This document shows positions 41,122-49,882 of a stretch of 64,000 nt of DNA, piece by piece (positions within the stretch are counted from its first letter, which is position 1; each line of letters begins with the position of its first letter). The position numbers were made by a program, and so were the translations under genes. This stretch comes from a virus: IMG/VR virus record IMGVR_UViG_3300036860_000514, positions 1 to 64,000 of that record; one strand, written 5' to 3'. The notes beneath the pieces are model-generated. The model saw only the letters and a program-made list of their open reading frames with translations, made no database searches and was not told the origin of the DNA.

Positions 41122-43401
41122 GTGTACCATCCGCTCGTCATCGCGGCGAAGGAACGCGCGCTGCTCACCGAGGCGCGCTTGGCGGGCCTCTTTCCCGCCG
41201 GCACGATTCCCCGCTACGACGTCGACACCTCTGCGGAGTTCACGGCGCGGGTGATGCAGATCCGCGACGAGACCGGGGTCTTCAGCCGTCCCTTCACGGA
41301 CGAGGAGGAGCTCTTCCTCGCCGCCACGCGCCTGCGCATCACGATCGACTTCCCGTACTTTGCCGAGCGCTTCGTCTGGATTGACCAGGAAGGCCATGGC
41401 CTGCGCCCTTTATATCCTCTGTGGGAGAGTCAGCGCTGCTTCCTCGACAAGGTCGCCGCGATGGAGCTCGCCATCTACCGGGCGGGGGCGCCCGACGGCA
41501 TCCTGATCAACGAACTCAAAGCGCGCCAGCTCGGGATCTCGACGATCTCCGAGGCGATGGTGGCGCACCGGGTGCTCACCCGCCCGCACGTGCGCGCGCT
41601 CTGCGGCGCCGACGTCGAAGATCAAGCCAAGTACCTCTGGGACATGGTCGAGCGGATCTACGACAACCTGCCCTGGTTCCTCAAACCCGATCGCCTGACC
41701 CGGGTCAAAGGGCGCGAACTGAGCTTTTCGAACGCCTCGATGCTGCGCTCGGCCTGGGGCAAATCCACCCGCGGCGAACTCCAGGAAGTGACCGGGCGCC
41801 AGAAGGGCCACATCGGCCGCGGCAAGACCTTCTCGGTCGTCCACATCTCGGAGCTCTCGACCTGGGACAACCCGCAACAGCTCGACGGCTCGCTGCTGCA
41901 GACGATCCCGATGGATCCGGACACCCTGGTGATCCTGGAGTCGACCGCCAAAGGCGCCGGCAACTGGTGGCACAACCACTGGCTGACGACGGAAGAGGGC
42001 CACGGGCGCTATCAGAATCACTTCGTCCCATGGGGCGCCGAGCCGAGCAAGTACACGCAGCCCGCGCCAGGCGACTGGATGCCCTCGGAGACGACGCTGC
42101 AGGAAGCGACCAAAGCCGAGCGCATCTGGCCTAAATATTTGGGGCATCCCGTCTATCTCACCCGCGATCAGTTGTACTTCTATGAAAGAACCAGGGAGTA
42201 CTTCGTCCGCAAGAACAACCTTGCGGAATTTTTGGAAGAGTACGCGAGCGACCCCGAAGCCTGCTTCCTCTATTCCGGCCGCTCGGTCTGGTCGCTGGAA
42301 CAACTCGAGCTCCTCGACCGCCTGGCGCGCCCACTCCTCGATGTGTGGGAAGTCAAGCCGGCTCGCGATGTCGCCGAGCTGAAGCGCCAGGAGCTCGCCG
42401 ATCCGACCTCGGTGCACTACGATCTGCGCTCGCCGTCGCCGCCGCTGGCCCCGCGCGCGCCACAGGCTCGCACCGGCGAAGACGTGCTCATGCCGGCCGG
42501 CTACGGCTTCCGCCGGCTCTCGAAAGCGGAGCTCCAGGCCCTGCCGAACCTCCGCGGGGGCGTGCTGGCGATTTGGGAGTACCCGCGCAAGCGGGGCCCG
42601 CGCCGCTACATCCTCGCGGGAGACGTCGGCGATGGGCTCGGAGGCGATTACTCGGTGGGGACGGTGGTGCGCCTCGGGACGATCGAAGAGCCGGCCGAGG
42701 AGGTCGCGCAGTTCGTCAGTAACGAGCTCACGCCCACACAGTTCGCCTTCACCTTGGATGCGATCGGGCACCTCTACACGGATGAGGATGGGATCGAAGC
42801 CTGTGCCGCGATCGAGTGCAACAACCACGGCCTCTCGACCCAGGACACGCTCCAGCTTCACCTCGGCTACACCCACTTCTACGTGTGGGAGTACGCGGAC
42901 TCGGCCTCTCCCGAACGTCGCTTCTCGACTCGCATCGGCTGGCTGACGACCGAACGGACGAGACCCATCCTGCTCGACAAGTTCTACGAGGCGACCACGA
43001 CCCTCGACCCCGTCACGGGCCTCCCCGACTTCCGCCTCAACTCGCCGATCACGAGGAGTGAACTACGTCACTTCCTGGTTCCTGACGAGCTCGGCGCGAC
43101 GCTCGGCGATGCCCGCGCCGTCTCGGGGCAACACGATGATGCGATTCTCGCGGGAGCAATCGGCTATTATGTCGCCTATCGGCACGCGGGCGGAGAAACG
43201 GAGCCGATCGCCGAACGTCGCCGGCGGCGGGAGGCCCTCAGAGCCCTGCAAGCCGCGCGCTCGAGTGAGCGTCCGGACTGGCGGAACACGGCGACGACGG
43301 CGGAGGAAACCCAGCATGCCCTCGACACCGACCTCGACGAACGCGACGACCCCGTCGGCCTCCACTTCGACCCCCGAGGGAGCATCGATTTCGATACCTA
43401 A
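41122..43401 (+). CDS. terL: Terminase large subunit
   Basis: 759 residues from GTG 41122. ATPase domain: LKARQLGIST (about 132-141) as adapted Walker A, FSVVHISELS (about 237-246) as Walker B, and LVILESTAKG as coupling motif. RNase-H-like nuclease: LAGDVGDG (about 505), then AAIECNNHG and HDDAILAGAIGYYVAY supply the remaining acids. It packages DNA into the procapsid through the portal. Longer than most (450-600), with an N-terminal extension of about 80 residues. Confidence 0.93.
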   Translation: MYHPLVIAAKERALLTEARLAGLFPAGTIPRYDVDTSAEFTARVMQIRDETGVFSRPFTDEEELFLAATRLRITIDFPYFAERFVWIDQEGHGLRPLYPLWESQRCFLDKVAAMELAIYRAGAPDGILINELKARQLGISTISEAMVAHRVLTRPHVRALCGADVEDQAKYLWDMVERIYDNLPWFLKPDRLTRVKGRELSFSNASMLRSAWGKSTRGELQEVTGRQKGHIGRGKTFSVVHISELSTWDNPQQLDGSLLQTIPMDPDTLVILESTAKGAGNWWHNHWLTTEEGHGRYQNHFVPWGAEPSKYTQPAPGDWMPSETTLQEATKAERIWPKYLGHPVYLTRDQLYFYERTREYFVRKNNLAEFLEEYASDPEACFLYSGRSVWSLEQLELLDRLARPLLDVWEVKPARDVAELKRQELADPTSVHYDLRSPSPPLAPRAPQARTGEDVLMPAGYGFRRLSKAELQALPNLRGGVLAIWEYPRKRGPRRYILAGDVGDGLGGDYSVGTVVRLGTIEEPAEEVAQFVSNELTPTQFAFTLDAIGHLYTDEDGIEACAAIECNNHGLSTQDTLQLHLGYTHFYVWEYADSASPERRFSTRIGWLTTERTRPILLDKFYEATTTLDPVTGLPDFRLNSPITRSELRHFLVPDELGATLGDARAVSGQHDDAILAGAIGYYVAYRHAGGETEPIAERRRRREALRALQAARSSERPDWRNTATTAEETQHALDTDLDERDDPVGLHFDPRGSIDFDT

Positions 43402-43849
43402 GAAACTGCGCGTCCGCCGGCTCGGGGCGATCCTGACCGCAGTCGAAGCCCAGAAGAAAGAGACGATCACGCTCGCCTCCGGAGACGCCCGCGAGGTGCG
43501 CAAGGGCGATTGGATCATCCACCAGGGCGAGACGGTGCTCGCCGCCCTGACGACCGACGAGCTCCTGAACCAGTACGATCTCGTGCAAGAGCACAGTCTG
43601 CTCCTCGACCGGCCGACCTGTGAGGCGGTTGAACAGCGGATCGGCCTCGGCTCCACGCGCACGTCGGCCGACTTGCTGCGCGCACTCGACCGGCTGGCCT
43701 CGCTGCGGATCGGCGAGGTCCGGATCGACTTCACCCCGGGCCAACTCGAGGAGCTGGTGCACCGCGCGGACAAACGCGGCATCACGCTCGCCCAGGAAAT
43801 TGCCCGCGTGGTCGATCGAATCAAAGAGGAACTCTTCTACCGGAGCTGA
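43316..43849 (+). CDS. Hypothetical protein
   Basis: 177 residues from ATG 43316, which has GGAGG upstream and overlaps the terminase end by 86 bases. The low-complexity Ser/Thr/Pro start is followed by a beta-rich part (TITLASGDAREVRKGDWIIH) and a helical C-terminus. No family recognised. Confidence 0.6.
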   Translation: MPSTPTSTNATTPSASTSTPEGASISIPKKLRVRRLGAILTAVEAQKKETITLASGDAREVRKGDWIIHQGETVLAALTTDELLNQYDLVQEHSLLLDRPTCEAVEQRIGLGSTRTSADLLRALDRLASLRIGEVRIDFTPGQLEELVHRADKRGITLAQEIARVVDRIKEELFYRS

Positions 43850-43852
43850 GGC

Positions 43853-44251
43853 ATGCGCCTACTGCTGGTCCTGCTCTTCGTCCTCGGATCGGGGCCGACC
43901 GAACCCACATACGTCTACCAGGCGAAGACGCTGCGCGTGCTCGACGGGGATACCTACGAATTTCTGATTGATCTCGGGTTTCAGACCTCCACCACGCAAG
44001 AAATTCGCCTCTATCACTGGGATTGTCCCGAGCTCCCCACGCCCGAGGGCAAAGCCGCCGCGGCGAAGGCCGAGAGCCTCCTGAAGGATCAGACGGTTCT
44101 CGTCGAACTGATTCTCGGCCCGCGCAGTCATCAAACCCATCCGATCGTTCATTCGCTGGGTCGCGAAGGTCTGGATCGCTGGGAAGGATCTCGGCGAACT
44201 CCTCGCGCCGGCCTGTGCCTATGCCGCTCCATGATTACGTACACTGCATGA
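43853..44251 (+). CDS. Staphylococcal-nuclease-like protein, interrupted by a frameshift
   Basis: 132 residues as read. A hydrophobic signal-like N-terminus precedes an SNase fold: LRVLDGDTYEF (D31, D33), IRLYHWDCPEL (R52, D57, E60), then VLVELILGPRSH. From about base 44130 the family-like C-terminus continues in the +1 frame: FIRWVAKVWIAGKDLGELL, which carries the second catalytic Arg (IRW) and stops at 44234. The printed frame instead gives an unrelated basic tail. Either a one-base insertion in a C run (44136-44138), an assembly error, or programmed +1 shifting. Confidence 0.72.
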   Translation: MRLLLVLLFVLGSGPTEPTYVYQAKTLRVLDGDTYEFLIDLGFQTSTTQEIRLYHWDCPELPTPEGKAAAAKAESLLKDQTVLVELILGPRSHQTHPIVHSLGREGLDRWEGSRRTPRAGLCLCRSMITYTA

Positions 44252-44739
44252 CCGTGGTGGTCGATCAGTACCGATCGGTCGAGGAAGGCGCGATCGCCAA
44301 CCCGCCGCGCTGCCCGGAGTGCGGGCAGCCGATGGATTTCATCTATGCCACGACGGCGATGGATGTGGGCGGGGTGAAGGGCGCCGGCTTCAAAGCCTTC
44401 GATACCTTCGACGGCCGGGGCCGTCCGGTCCGCATCGAGAACCTCCGCGCTCTGCGCAAGCTCGAGAAGGAGAGCGAACAGCAATACCGCGATGGTGCGG
44501 GCCAGCCCCTCACCTTCCGGATGTGGTCCCAGGGCGACTCGAATCGGGACGCGCGGGCCGATCACCGCGACTGGTCAGGTGGGGAACAGCCCACCCCCGC
44601 GGCCGCGCACACCTTTGGGGCCTCCCTGCAGCGATCGATCGAGGAACCCGATCAGGGCTTCGGACCTGGGGTGCACGAGGGCAACGCGAGCGCCCTCGGG
44701 ATGGGCGCGGACTTCACCACCGAGGACCTTGCTGAATGA
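44221..44739 (+). CDS. Zinc-ribbon virion-type hypothetical protein
   Basis: 172 residues from ATG 44221. CPECGQPMDF near residue 35 is a half zinc ribbon as in FmdB-like regulatory proteins; the middle has LRALRKLEKESEQQY and the C-terminus is Gly/Asp-rich. Just before the portal gene, it may have a head-related role. No family certain. Confidence 0.6.
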   Translation: MPLHDYVHCMTVVVDQYRSVEEGAIANPPRCPECGQPMDFIYATTAMDVGGVKGAGFKAFDTFDGRGRPVRIENLRALRKLEKESEQQYRDGAGQPLTFRMWSQGDSNRDARADHRDWSGGEQPTPAAAHTFGASLQRSIEEPDQGFGPGVHEGNASALGMGADFTTEDLAE

Positions 44740-45011
44740 ATCCCGTTGATCTCTCCGCGCTCGCGCAGGATCCCGAACCGATCTTTGTTGAGATCGCGAA
44801 GGATCAACCCGAGTACCGGACATTGCCGGCGCTGGTGTACCGCGATGGAAAGGTCCTCACTGAGTGGACGTTGACAGAGGAGGAGCGCCGACGGCCTGAT
44901 TCGTGGCGAGCGGATTCGCCTCTGGGTCTGGGTCTTCCCGACACGATGTCTAGCGTGTGGCCTGATCGCGCCGGGGAGACTGCAACCCGTCGCAATCGAG
45001 GTGACACCTGA
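44736..45011 (+). CDS. Small phage protein, probable frameshift
   Basis: 91 residues as read. The first part, YRDGKVLTEWTLTEEERRR, resembles a common small phage protein. After 44895 the expected continuation lies in the +1 frame: LIRGERIRLWVWVF, then LQPVAIEVTPEDG, stopping at 45021 inside the portal start. The printed frame gives a non-conserved tail. Same kind and direction of shift as in 43853. Confidence 0.6.
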   Translation: MNPVDLSALAQDPEPIFVEIAKDQPEYRTLPALVYRDGKVLTEWTLTEEERRRPDSWRADSPLGLGLPDTMSSVWPDRAGETATRRNRGDT

Positions 45012-45013
45012 AG

Positions 45014-47164
45014 ATGGCTGATTTCTCAAGCTCCGGCATCCTCGATCTGCCGGCGACCTCCGCCGAGGCCCTGCAGCGGGGCGATCCGCGCGTCCTCGGC
45101 TGGATCAAGGAAGCGATCCAGGAAGGCGATCTGATCAACAGATCCGATCCCTCCTACGACACGATCGGCCGCGCGCAAGCGTACATCGTCGGCGAACAAC
45201 TCTCGCCTGAGCATCGACGACTCAAGTACCTCCCGCAGGTGATCGTCAACGAATCGCGCAAGGCGATGCAGGCGCATGTCTCGGCGTTGACCGACCTGAA
45301 ACCTCTTGCCGGCTGGAAGAGCAGTCCCGAGTATCAGGTCCAAGCGGATCTCCTCAACAAGTACCTGCTCTACGAGTGGGTCAGCTTTTTCTTCGACATC
45401 GAGCTCGGCGAAGGGATCAAGTACGCGCTGGCCGGCGGCACGGGCGATCTCGTCGTCGAGTGGGATCCGCACATCCCACTCGGCGGGGGCAATACACTCT
45501 CCGCGCGAGACCCGCGCGACACGCTGCCGATCCGCCCGTCCAAGCACCGATCGCCCCAACTCTGGGAAGGCGTGATCCTCCGCGAAGGGCACACGGTCAA
45601 CGTGCTGCGCGCGATGTACCCCACCAAGCAGTACCTCTTCAAACCGTCGACCGAATCCGCGCTCGGCACCGTCATGGGGCGCTTCCGCACGCTCCTCTCT
45701 CGGCTGCTCACGCCGGCCGACCCCCTCGATCTGATCGGACAACGCGCCCCGCATTCCCGCGCGCTCCAGCCGGGCGGGATCGTGCTCTACCGTGTCTATC
45801 TGAAAGATCGCACGCGCAATCTCACGAGCGCGCCGATTCCGATGGGCACTCCCGGCTCGGCGTGGAGCTATGTCGTCGGGCCAAATCAGCCACTCTATCC
45901 GCGCGGCCGCCTGATCGTGGCGACCGATGACGCGATTATCTGGGATGGCGGGCAAACCTACTGGCATGGGATGTTCCCGATCGCGCGGCTGATGCTCTGG
46001 TCGCTGCCGTGGCAGTTCCTCGGGATTCCGCTCTTTAACGATCTCCTGCCGGTGCAGGATGCGATCAACGACACGGTGCACGATATCCGCCTGGGGATCC
46101 GGCAGTGGATGGATCCCGACATCGTGTACAACCGCAATGCCGTCTCCGAGACGACCATGCGCCTGCTCGACCCGCGCCGGCCAGGCAAGCGCATCAAAGT
46201 GCAGCCCGGCTTCGGCGAGCCCTACGAACGCAAGGAAGGCCCGAACCCGCAGGTACTCTCGCTCGCCCTCGAGCTCTGGCAGCAGCTCACCCAGAAATTC
46301 ACGGACCTGTCCGGGACCGCGAATCTCTCGGCGCTCCTCCAACTACGCCAGCTTCCGTCGGCCGACACGATCCAGAAGTATTACGAAGCCCTCACGCCGG
46401 AGATCCGCTTCGAGGCCCGCATGATCGAGGCCTTCCTGCGCGACCTCTCGGAGATGATCAAGGTCAACTATTTCCAGTTCCTCAGCAGCGCCAAACGTGT
46501 CCAGATCCTCGGGGTCGGCGGGACCATGCTGAGCGACTTCGACTATGACCCGGGCAAGCTGGTGCCCGCTCTCAAATCCGGGGATCCCGGCTACACGCCC
46601 GAGCTCGACGCTGACCTGACGACCGCGGATCAACGCGCGCAGTTCTTCCATAAGCAGTTCGTGTTCGTCGTCGCGCCCAACAGTGTCCTCGCCATCAACG
46701 CCACGGAAACCAAGATGGTCCGCCTGCAGTTGTCCCGGCAGGGCTATTACGATTTCTGGTCGCTGCACGAGACCTTGGAAACGCCGAACGTGGGGGCGCC
46801 GCCCGCGATTCCGCTGCCTCCGCTCGAGTCGCCGCCGCCCACGGTCCTGATGGGGCTGATCGGCCAGGCGACGCAGATGGCCGGCCAGATGGCGCAGGCA
46901 GGCGGCGCCGGCATGATGCAGCCCATGGCGCCTCCGCAGTTCACCGATCCCCAGACCGGCCGCACCTTCACCCTTGACCCCGGCTCCGGCCAGCTCCTCG
47001 AGATCCGCATTCCCACGACGGTGACCGAGCGTCTCATGGCGCAAGCCCTCGTCGGGATCGGCCAGACCGTCTCTCCGGTCGGCCGCAAAGCGACTGGACA
47101 GGAAGCACCCCAACAGGAAACGAAGAGCGACGGGCGAACCACGATCACCGAATCCGCACACTAA
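45014..47164 (+). CDS. Portal protein
   Basis: 716 residues, the size of P22-type portals. N-terminal half: AYIVGEQLSPEHRRLKYLP and VIVNESRKAMQAHVSALTD (wing and stem region); LFNDLLPVQDAINDTVHDIR near the middle is the conserved portal helix; the C-terminal 150 residues are Pro/Gly/Gln-rich with a long helix, perhaps the barrel. It forms the dodecameric DNA channel. Position next to the terminase and capsid genes supports the call. Confidence 0.88.
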   Translation: MADFSSSGILDLPATSAEALQRGDPRVLGWIKEAIQEGDLINRSDPSYDTIGRAQAYIVGEQLSPEHRRLKYLPQVIVNESRKAMQAHVSALTDLKPLAGWKSSPEYQVQADLLNKYLLYEWVSFFFDIELGEGIKYALAGGTGDLVVEWDPHIPLGGGNTLSARDPRDTLPIRPSKHRSPQLWEGVILREGHTVNVLRAMYPTKQYLFKPSTESALGTVMGRFRTLLSRLLTPADPLDLIGQRAPHSRALQPGGIVLYRVYLKDRTRNLTSAPIPMGTPGSAWSYVVGPNQPLYPRGRLIVATDDAIIWDGGQTYWHGMFPIARLMLWSLPWQFLGIPLFNDLLPVQDAINDTVHDIRLGIRQWMDPDIVYNRNAVSETTMRLLDPRRPGKRIKVQPGFGEPYERKEGPNPQVLSLALELWQQLTQKFTDLSGTANLSALLQLRQLPSADTIQKYYEALTPEIRFEARMIEAFLRDLSEMIKVNYFQFLSSAKRVQILGVGGTMLSDFDYDPGKLVPALKSGDPGYTPELDADLTTADQRAQFFHKQFVFVVAPNSVLAINATETKMVRLQLSRQGYYDFWSLHETLETPNVGAPPAIPLPPLESPPPTVLMGLIGQATQMAGQMAQAGGAGMMQPMAPPQFTDPQTGRTFTLDPGSGQLLEIRIPTTVTERLMAQALVGIGQTVSPVGRKATGQEAPQQETKSDGRTTITESAH

Positions 47165-47226
47165 GGGCTTGACAACACCCCGGTGAGTGTCCGACGCTGT
47201 CCCGTGAGTGACCTGACAGTCAGGTC
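47163..47226 (+). promoter_or_regulatory. Late-unit motif, copy 2, with perfect dyad
   Basis: AAGGGCTTGACA (47163-47174) repeats copy 1, and GACCTGAC-A-GTCAGGTC (47210-47226) is a perfect inverted repeat that contains its TGACAGTCAGGTC. It lies in the only sizeable gap inside the first half of the late operon, so an internal promoter for capsid genes is likely. Confidence 0.55.
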
Positions 47227-47234
47227 CAGTACTG

Positions 47235-47435
47235 ATGTGCAGTCCTGTCACCTCATCGATGAAGACGCAGGCTGATCGCGACTATCAGGCAGAGAGTGAT
47301 CACCGCACGATGACGCAGGCGGCAGAGATCACCGCGGACCGGAAACGCCTGGCCGGCGTCCGCCGTCATCACGGCAAGGAACAGAAGAAACTCGCCCTGG
47401 TCCAGCGATCGGTTCTGCAGGCCGGGAGACGCTGA
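47235..47435 (+). CDS. Small basic protein
   Basis: 66 residues (ATG 47259 would give 58). Charged and helical: DRKRLAGVRRHHGKEQKKLA. First of a run of minute basic proteins between portal and scaffold. No family recognised. Confidence 0.5.
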   Translation: MCSPVTSSMKTQADRDYQAESDHRTMTQAAEITADRKRLAGVRRHHGKEQKKLALVQRSVLQAGRR

Positions 47436-47683
47436 TGGCCAATGGGAAGGACGCAAGATCCGACGAGAAGCCGGTCGGCCAATACGATCCGAACCGTGCT
47501 CGTCGTGTGATGGCGACCGCCACTCCCGAGTACTTCGCCGGACGCATCCGGCGCAAGCTCTCCGACGCCGGCGAGAGTGCGATGGCGGCCGGTCGGAGTT
47601 TCCGCCGGAGTTTCAGCTCGGATAACCCCGGCGTGCAGAGCATCGCCCGCACGCTGCTCGGCAGTGGAGGCCGTCGACGCTGA
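47435..47683 (+). CDS. Small basic protein
   Basis: 82 residues; RIRRKLSDAGESAMAAGRSF and a basic end (GSGGRRR). TGATG overlaps with both neighbours indicate coupled translation. No family recognised. Confidence 0.58.
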   Translation: MANGKDARSDEKPVGQYDPNRARRVMATATPEYFAGRIRRKLSDAGESAMAAGRSFRRSFSSDNPGVQSIARTLLGSGGRRR

Positions 47684-47868
47684 TGGCCGAGAAGAAATGG
47701 ATCGCCGGCGCCATCAAACACCCGGGGGCCCTGCATAAACAACTCGGGGTCCCCGAGGGAAAGACGATCCCCGCGAAGACGCTCTCGAAGGCGGCGCAGT
47801 CGGGCGGTACGCTCGGGCGCCGCGCGCGCCTCGCCCAGACGCTCAAAGGCTTTCATCGAGGACGCTGA
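47683..47868 (+). CDS. Conserved small phage protein
   Basis: 61 residues. WIAGAIKHPGALHKQLGVP followed by a helical basic end (RARLAQTLKGFHRGR) is a known small phage protein type near portal genes; function unknown, possibly packaged with DNA. Confidence 0.7.
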   Translation: MAEKKWIAGAIKHPGALHKQLGVPEGKTIPAKTLSKAAQSGGTLGRRARLAQTLKGFHRGR

Positions 47869-48056
47869 TGGCTGCCAGTCCTGGCAAGGTCGGCACCGTG
47901 ATGCACGAGTTCAAGCACGGCACCCTCCGATCGGGGTCTGATCGGGGCCCGCGCGTGACCTCGCGCAAACAAGCCATCGCGATCGGGTTGAGTGAAGCGC
48001 GGAAGGCGGGCGAGAAGGTGCCGAGCAAGCCGCGATCGCTGGGAGGACGACGCTAG
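47868..48056 (+). CDS. DUF6496-like small protein
   Basis: 62 residues. VMHEFKHGTLRSG and SRKQAIAIGLSEARKAGEK match the DUF6496 family, small basic proteins common in phages and bacteria. Function unknown. Confidence 0.82.
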   Translation: MAASPGKVGTVMHEFKHGTLRSGSDRGPRVTSRKQAIAIGLSEARKAGEKVPSKPRSLGGRR

Positions 48057-48328
48057 TGGCCAATATCACGAGCGCGAAGACGGGGGCGGAGGGGGGCGAG
48101 TCGCTGCGTGCGGCGATCCCGAAGGCTGCCAGGGCCCTCACCAAGGCGGCTAATCAGGATGAGATCGTTCGACGCGTCCGTGACAAGACGATGCGGAGCC
48201 TGCAGCCGGGCGACATTGAACTGGAGAGTGGGGAGACCGTGACGCGTCCGATGACGCACGTGCGCGGGCTCTCGGTCCGTCGGCAGCTCGCCGGCCGGCG
48301 CTCTCACGGCAGGGGCGGGAGCTGGTGA
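48056..48328 (+). CDS. Small basic protein
   Basis: 90 residues from GTG 48056. It shares the string MRSLQ(P/K)GDIEL with the next gene, so the two are probably related by duplication. Gly/Arg-rich C-terminus. Confidence 0.58.
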   Translation: MANITSAKTGAEGGESLRAAIPKAARALTKAANQDEIVRRVRDKTMRSLQPGDIELESGETVTRPMTHVRGLSVRRQLAGRRSHGRGGSW

Positions 48329-48547
48329 ATGGAGCATCTTTCCGACCTCTGGGATCGAATCCAGGCTCAGCGTCGCGATCGGCAGATGCGTAGTCTGCAG
48401 AAAGGCGACATCGAGCTCCCGAACAAGGGCCCGATCGATCCACGCCTGCGCACGCCTGAGAAGCCCGATGTCTCCAAGGCCCTCTCGCGAGCGGTCGAAG
48501 GCGTCGGGATCCTGCGGAAGAAAGGCCTACTCGGAGGCAAGCGATGA
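48329..48547 (+). CDS. Small basic protein, related to the preceding one
   Basis: 72 residues; RDRQMRSLQKGDIELPNKGP echoes the preceding gene. Ends in a basic KKGLLGGKR. Overlaps the next start as ATGA. Confidence 0.58.
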   Translation: MEHLSDLWDRIQAQRRDRQMRSLQKGDIELPNKGPIDPRLRTPEKPDVSKALSRAVEGVGILRKKGLLGGKR

Positions 48548-48627
48548 AGATGACCGGCGGCAAGAGTAAGTCCTTCGGCGGCAAAAAGATCATGGGGGCG
48601 AAGCCGCTCAAGGGCGGGAAGCGATAG
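48544..48627 (+). CDS. Minute Gly/Lys-rich protein
   Basis: 27 residues, mostly Gly, Lys, Met and Ser (MKMTGGKSKSFGGKKIMG), from an ATG overlapping the upstream stop. Very basic, like a protamine or a decoration peptide; such mini-genes are common before capsid genes in this phage type. Confidence 0.55.
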   Translation: MKMTGGKSKSFGGKKIMGAKPLKGGKR

Positions 48628-48630
48628 CCG

Positions 48631-49014
48631 ATGTTTTCCTCTCAGCCCGGATCCTCGGGGCTCGGCCAACCACCACCCTCGCCGACGCCGATGGGCGGGG
48701 TCAATGGCACGGATCCGTTCAGTGCCGCGAGCCTCACCGGCGGAGGCCCGACGCAGATCCCGAGTAACCGGCTGCCTCCGGAAGTCATCACCGGTGTCAC
48801 CGCCTCATTTCAGAAAGTCATTGAGGTGGTCAACAGCGCCGTGCAGGTGACGCCGGATAAGGCGGCCCAACTCGGCATGATCGTCGATCTCATCAATCGC
48901 TATCTCTCGGATCTCCAAGTGGCAGGGGCTCAACCACTGTCTCCGACCGCAACCGGCCCGGCCTTTCCTGGCGGAGGTTTCGATCGGGGCGTCTCGGGCG
49001 CCGGCGCCATCTGA
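48631..49014 (+). CDS. Hypothetical virion-type protein
   Basis: 127 residues. Pro/Gly/Ser-rich ends enclose a helical core (about 50-95: VITGVTASFQKVIEVVNSAV). Placed between tiny proteins and the scaffold, probably a minor head protein. No family recognised. Confidence 0.6.
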   Translation: MFSSQPGSSGLGQPPPSPTPMGGVNGTDPFSAASLTGGGPTQIPSNRLPPEVITGVTASFQKVIEVVNSAVQVTPDKAAQLGMIVDLINRYLSDLQVAGAQPLSPTATGPAFPGGGFDRGVSGAGAI

Positions 49015-49022
49015 GGAGGAGT

Positions 49023-49865
49023 ATGCCACTCAGTAAATCTGCACAAGCTGGCCTGACCTTTCTGCAGGGCTGGGCGCCGACGCTGCCGGAAGCCTTCCGA
49101 GCCGAGGTGAGCGCACTGCTGACCAAGATCACGAGCACGCCGGAGGCTGAGATCGAACCCTCGCTGCGCTATGTCGGCGACGGGGCGATGGCCCGCCCGG
49201 ACTACTCGCGCGCCATGAACGACCTCGCGGAGAAAACCAAGGAGCTCGATGCCATCGCGCAAGAGCACACCCAGTGGTACGCGGAGAACAAAGACGCCCT
49301 CACGGAGTACGTCCGGATCAAGCCGGAGTACGACAAGTTGAAGGGCAACGGGCATCCCAACCCGAATCCCAACCCCAACCCCACCCCGAATCTGGATGCG
49401 AAGGGCCTGACCTCTGATCAGCTCGCCGAGGAGCTCGAGCGGCGAGACCGGAGCTACGCCAGCGTCTTGGCCTTCGGGGTCAGCCTCGCTCAGCGCCACT
49501 TCGCGATGTTCAACGAAGCGCTCGACATGGGCGAGCTGGTCGCCGATCCGCGGATCGGACAAGCGGTGAAGGGACAACCGGGACGGGTCTTCGGGCTCCA
49601 GGATGCCTACAACGCGAAGTACGGGGAGCGGGTCCAGCAGAAAGCGCAGGAGGCTGAGACCGCTCGCATCAATAAACTCGTCGAGGAACGGCTCGTGGAG
49701 GAACGGAAGAAGCAGCCGCTCCAGCAGCCCTATCCGCTCGCCCGATCCGAACCCTCGGCACTCGACGCACTCGCGACCAAAGACGGCCCTGCCGCGCACA
49801 CGATCGACACCGCCGTCGCGGAGTACGAACGGCTCCAGCAGGCTCGTCTCAGCGCGTCGCCGTAG
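49023..49865 (+). CDS. Scaffold-like protein
   Basis: 280 residues with GAGGAGGAG before the ATG. Long helices (about 60-110 and 195-245: ETARINKLVEERLVEERKK) separated by a Pro-Asn repeat (NPNPNPNPTPN) are typical of scaffolding proteins, and it directly precedes the capsid gene. It would be removed during head maturation. No protease motif. Confidence 0.68.
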   Translation: MPLSKSAQAGLTFLQGWAPTLPEAFRAEVSALLTKITSTPEAEIEPSLRYVGDGAMARPDYSRAMNDLAEKTKELDAIAQEHTQWYAENKDALTEYVRIKPEYDKLKGNGHPNPNPNPNPTPNLDAKGLTSDQLAEELERRDRSYASVLAFGVSLAQRHFAMFNEALDMGELVADPRIGQAVKGQPGRVFGLQDAYNAKYGERVQQKAQEAETARINKLVEERLVEERKKQPLQQPYPLARSEPSALDALATKDGPAAHTIDTAVAEYERLQQARLSASP

Positions 49866-49882
49866 TGCGGGGAGGAGTCCCC

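Noticed and set aside
41410-42876. 488-codon - strand frame opposite the terminase
   Set aside because: The terminase frame has all ATPase and nuclease motifs; the antisense product is low-complexity.
49356-49390. Short tandem repeat (CCCAAC-type)
   Set aside because: Encodes the Pro-Asn linker of the scaffold-like protein; not a CRISPR or regulatory array.
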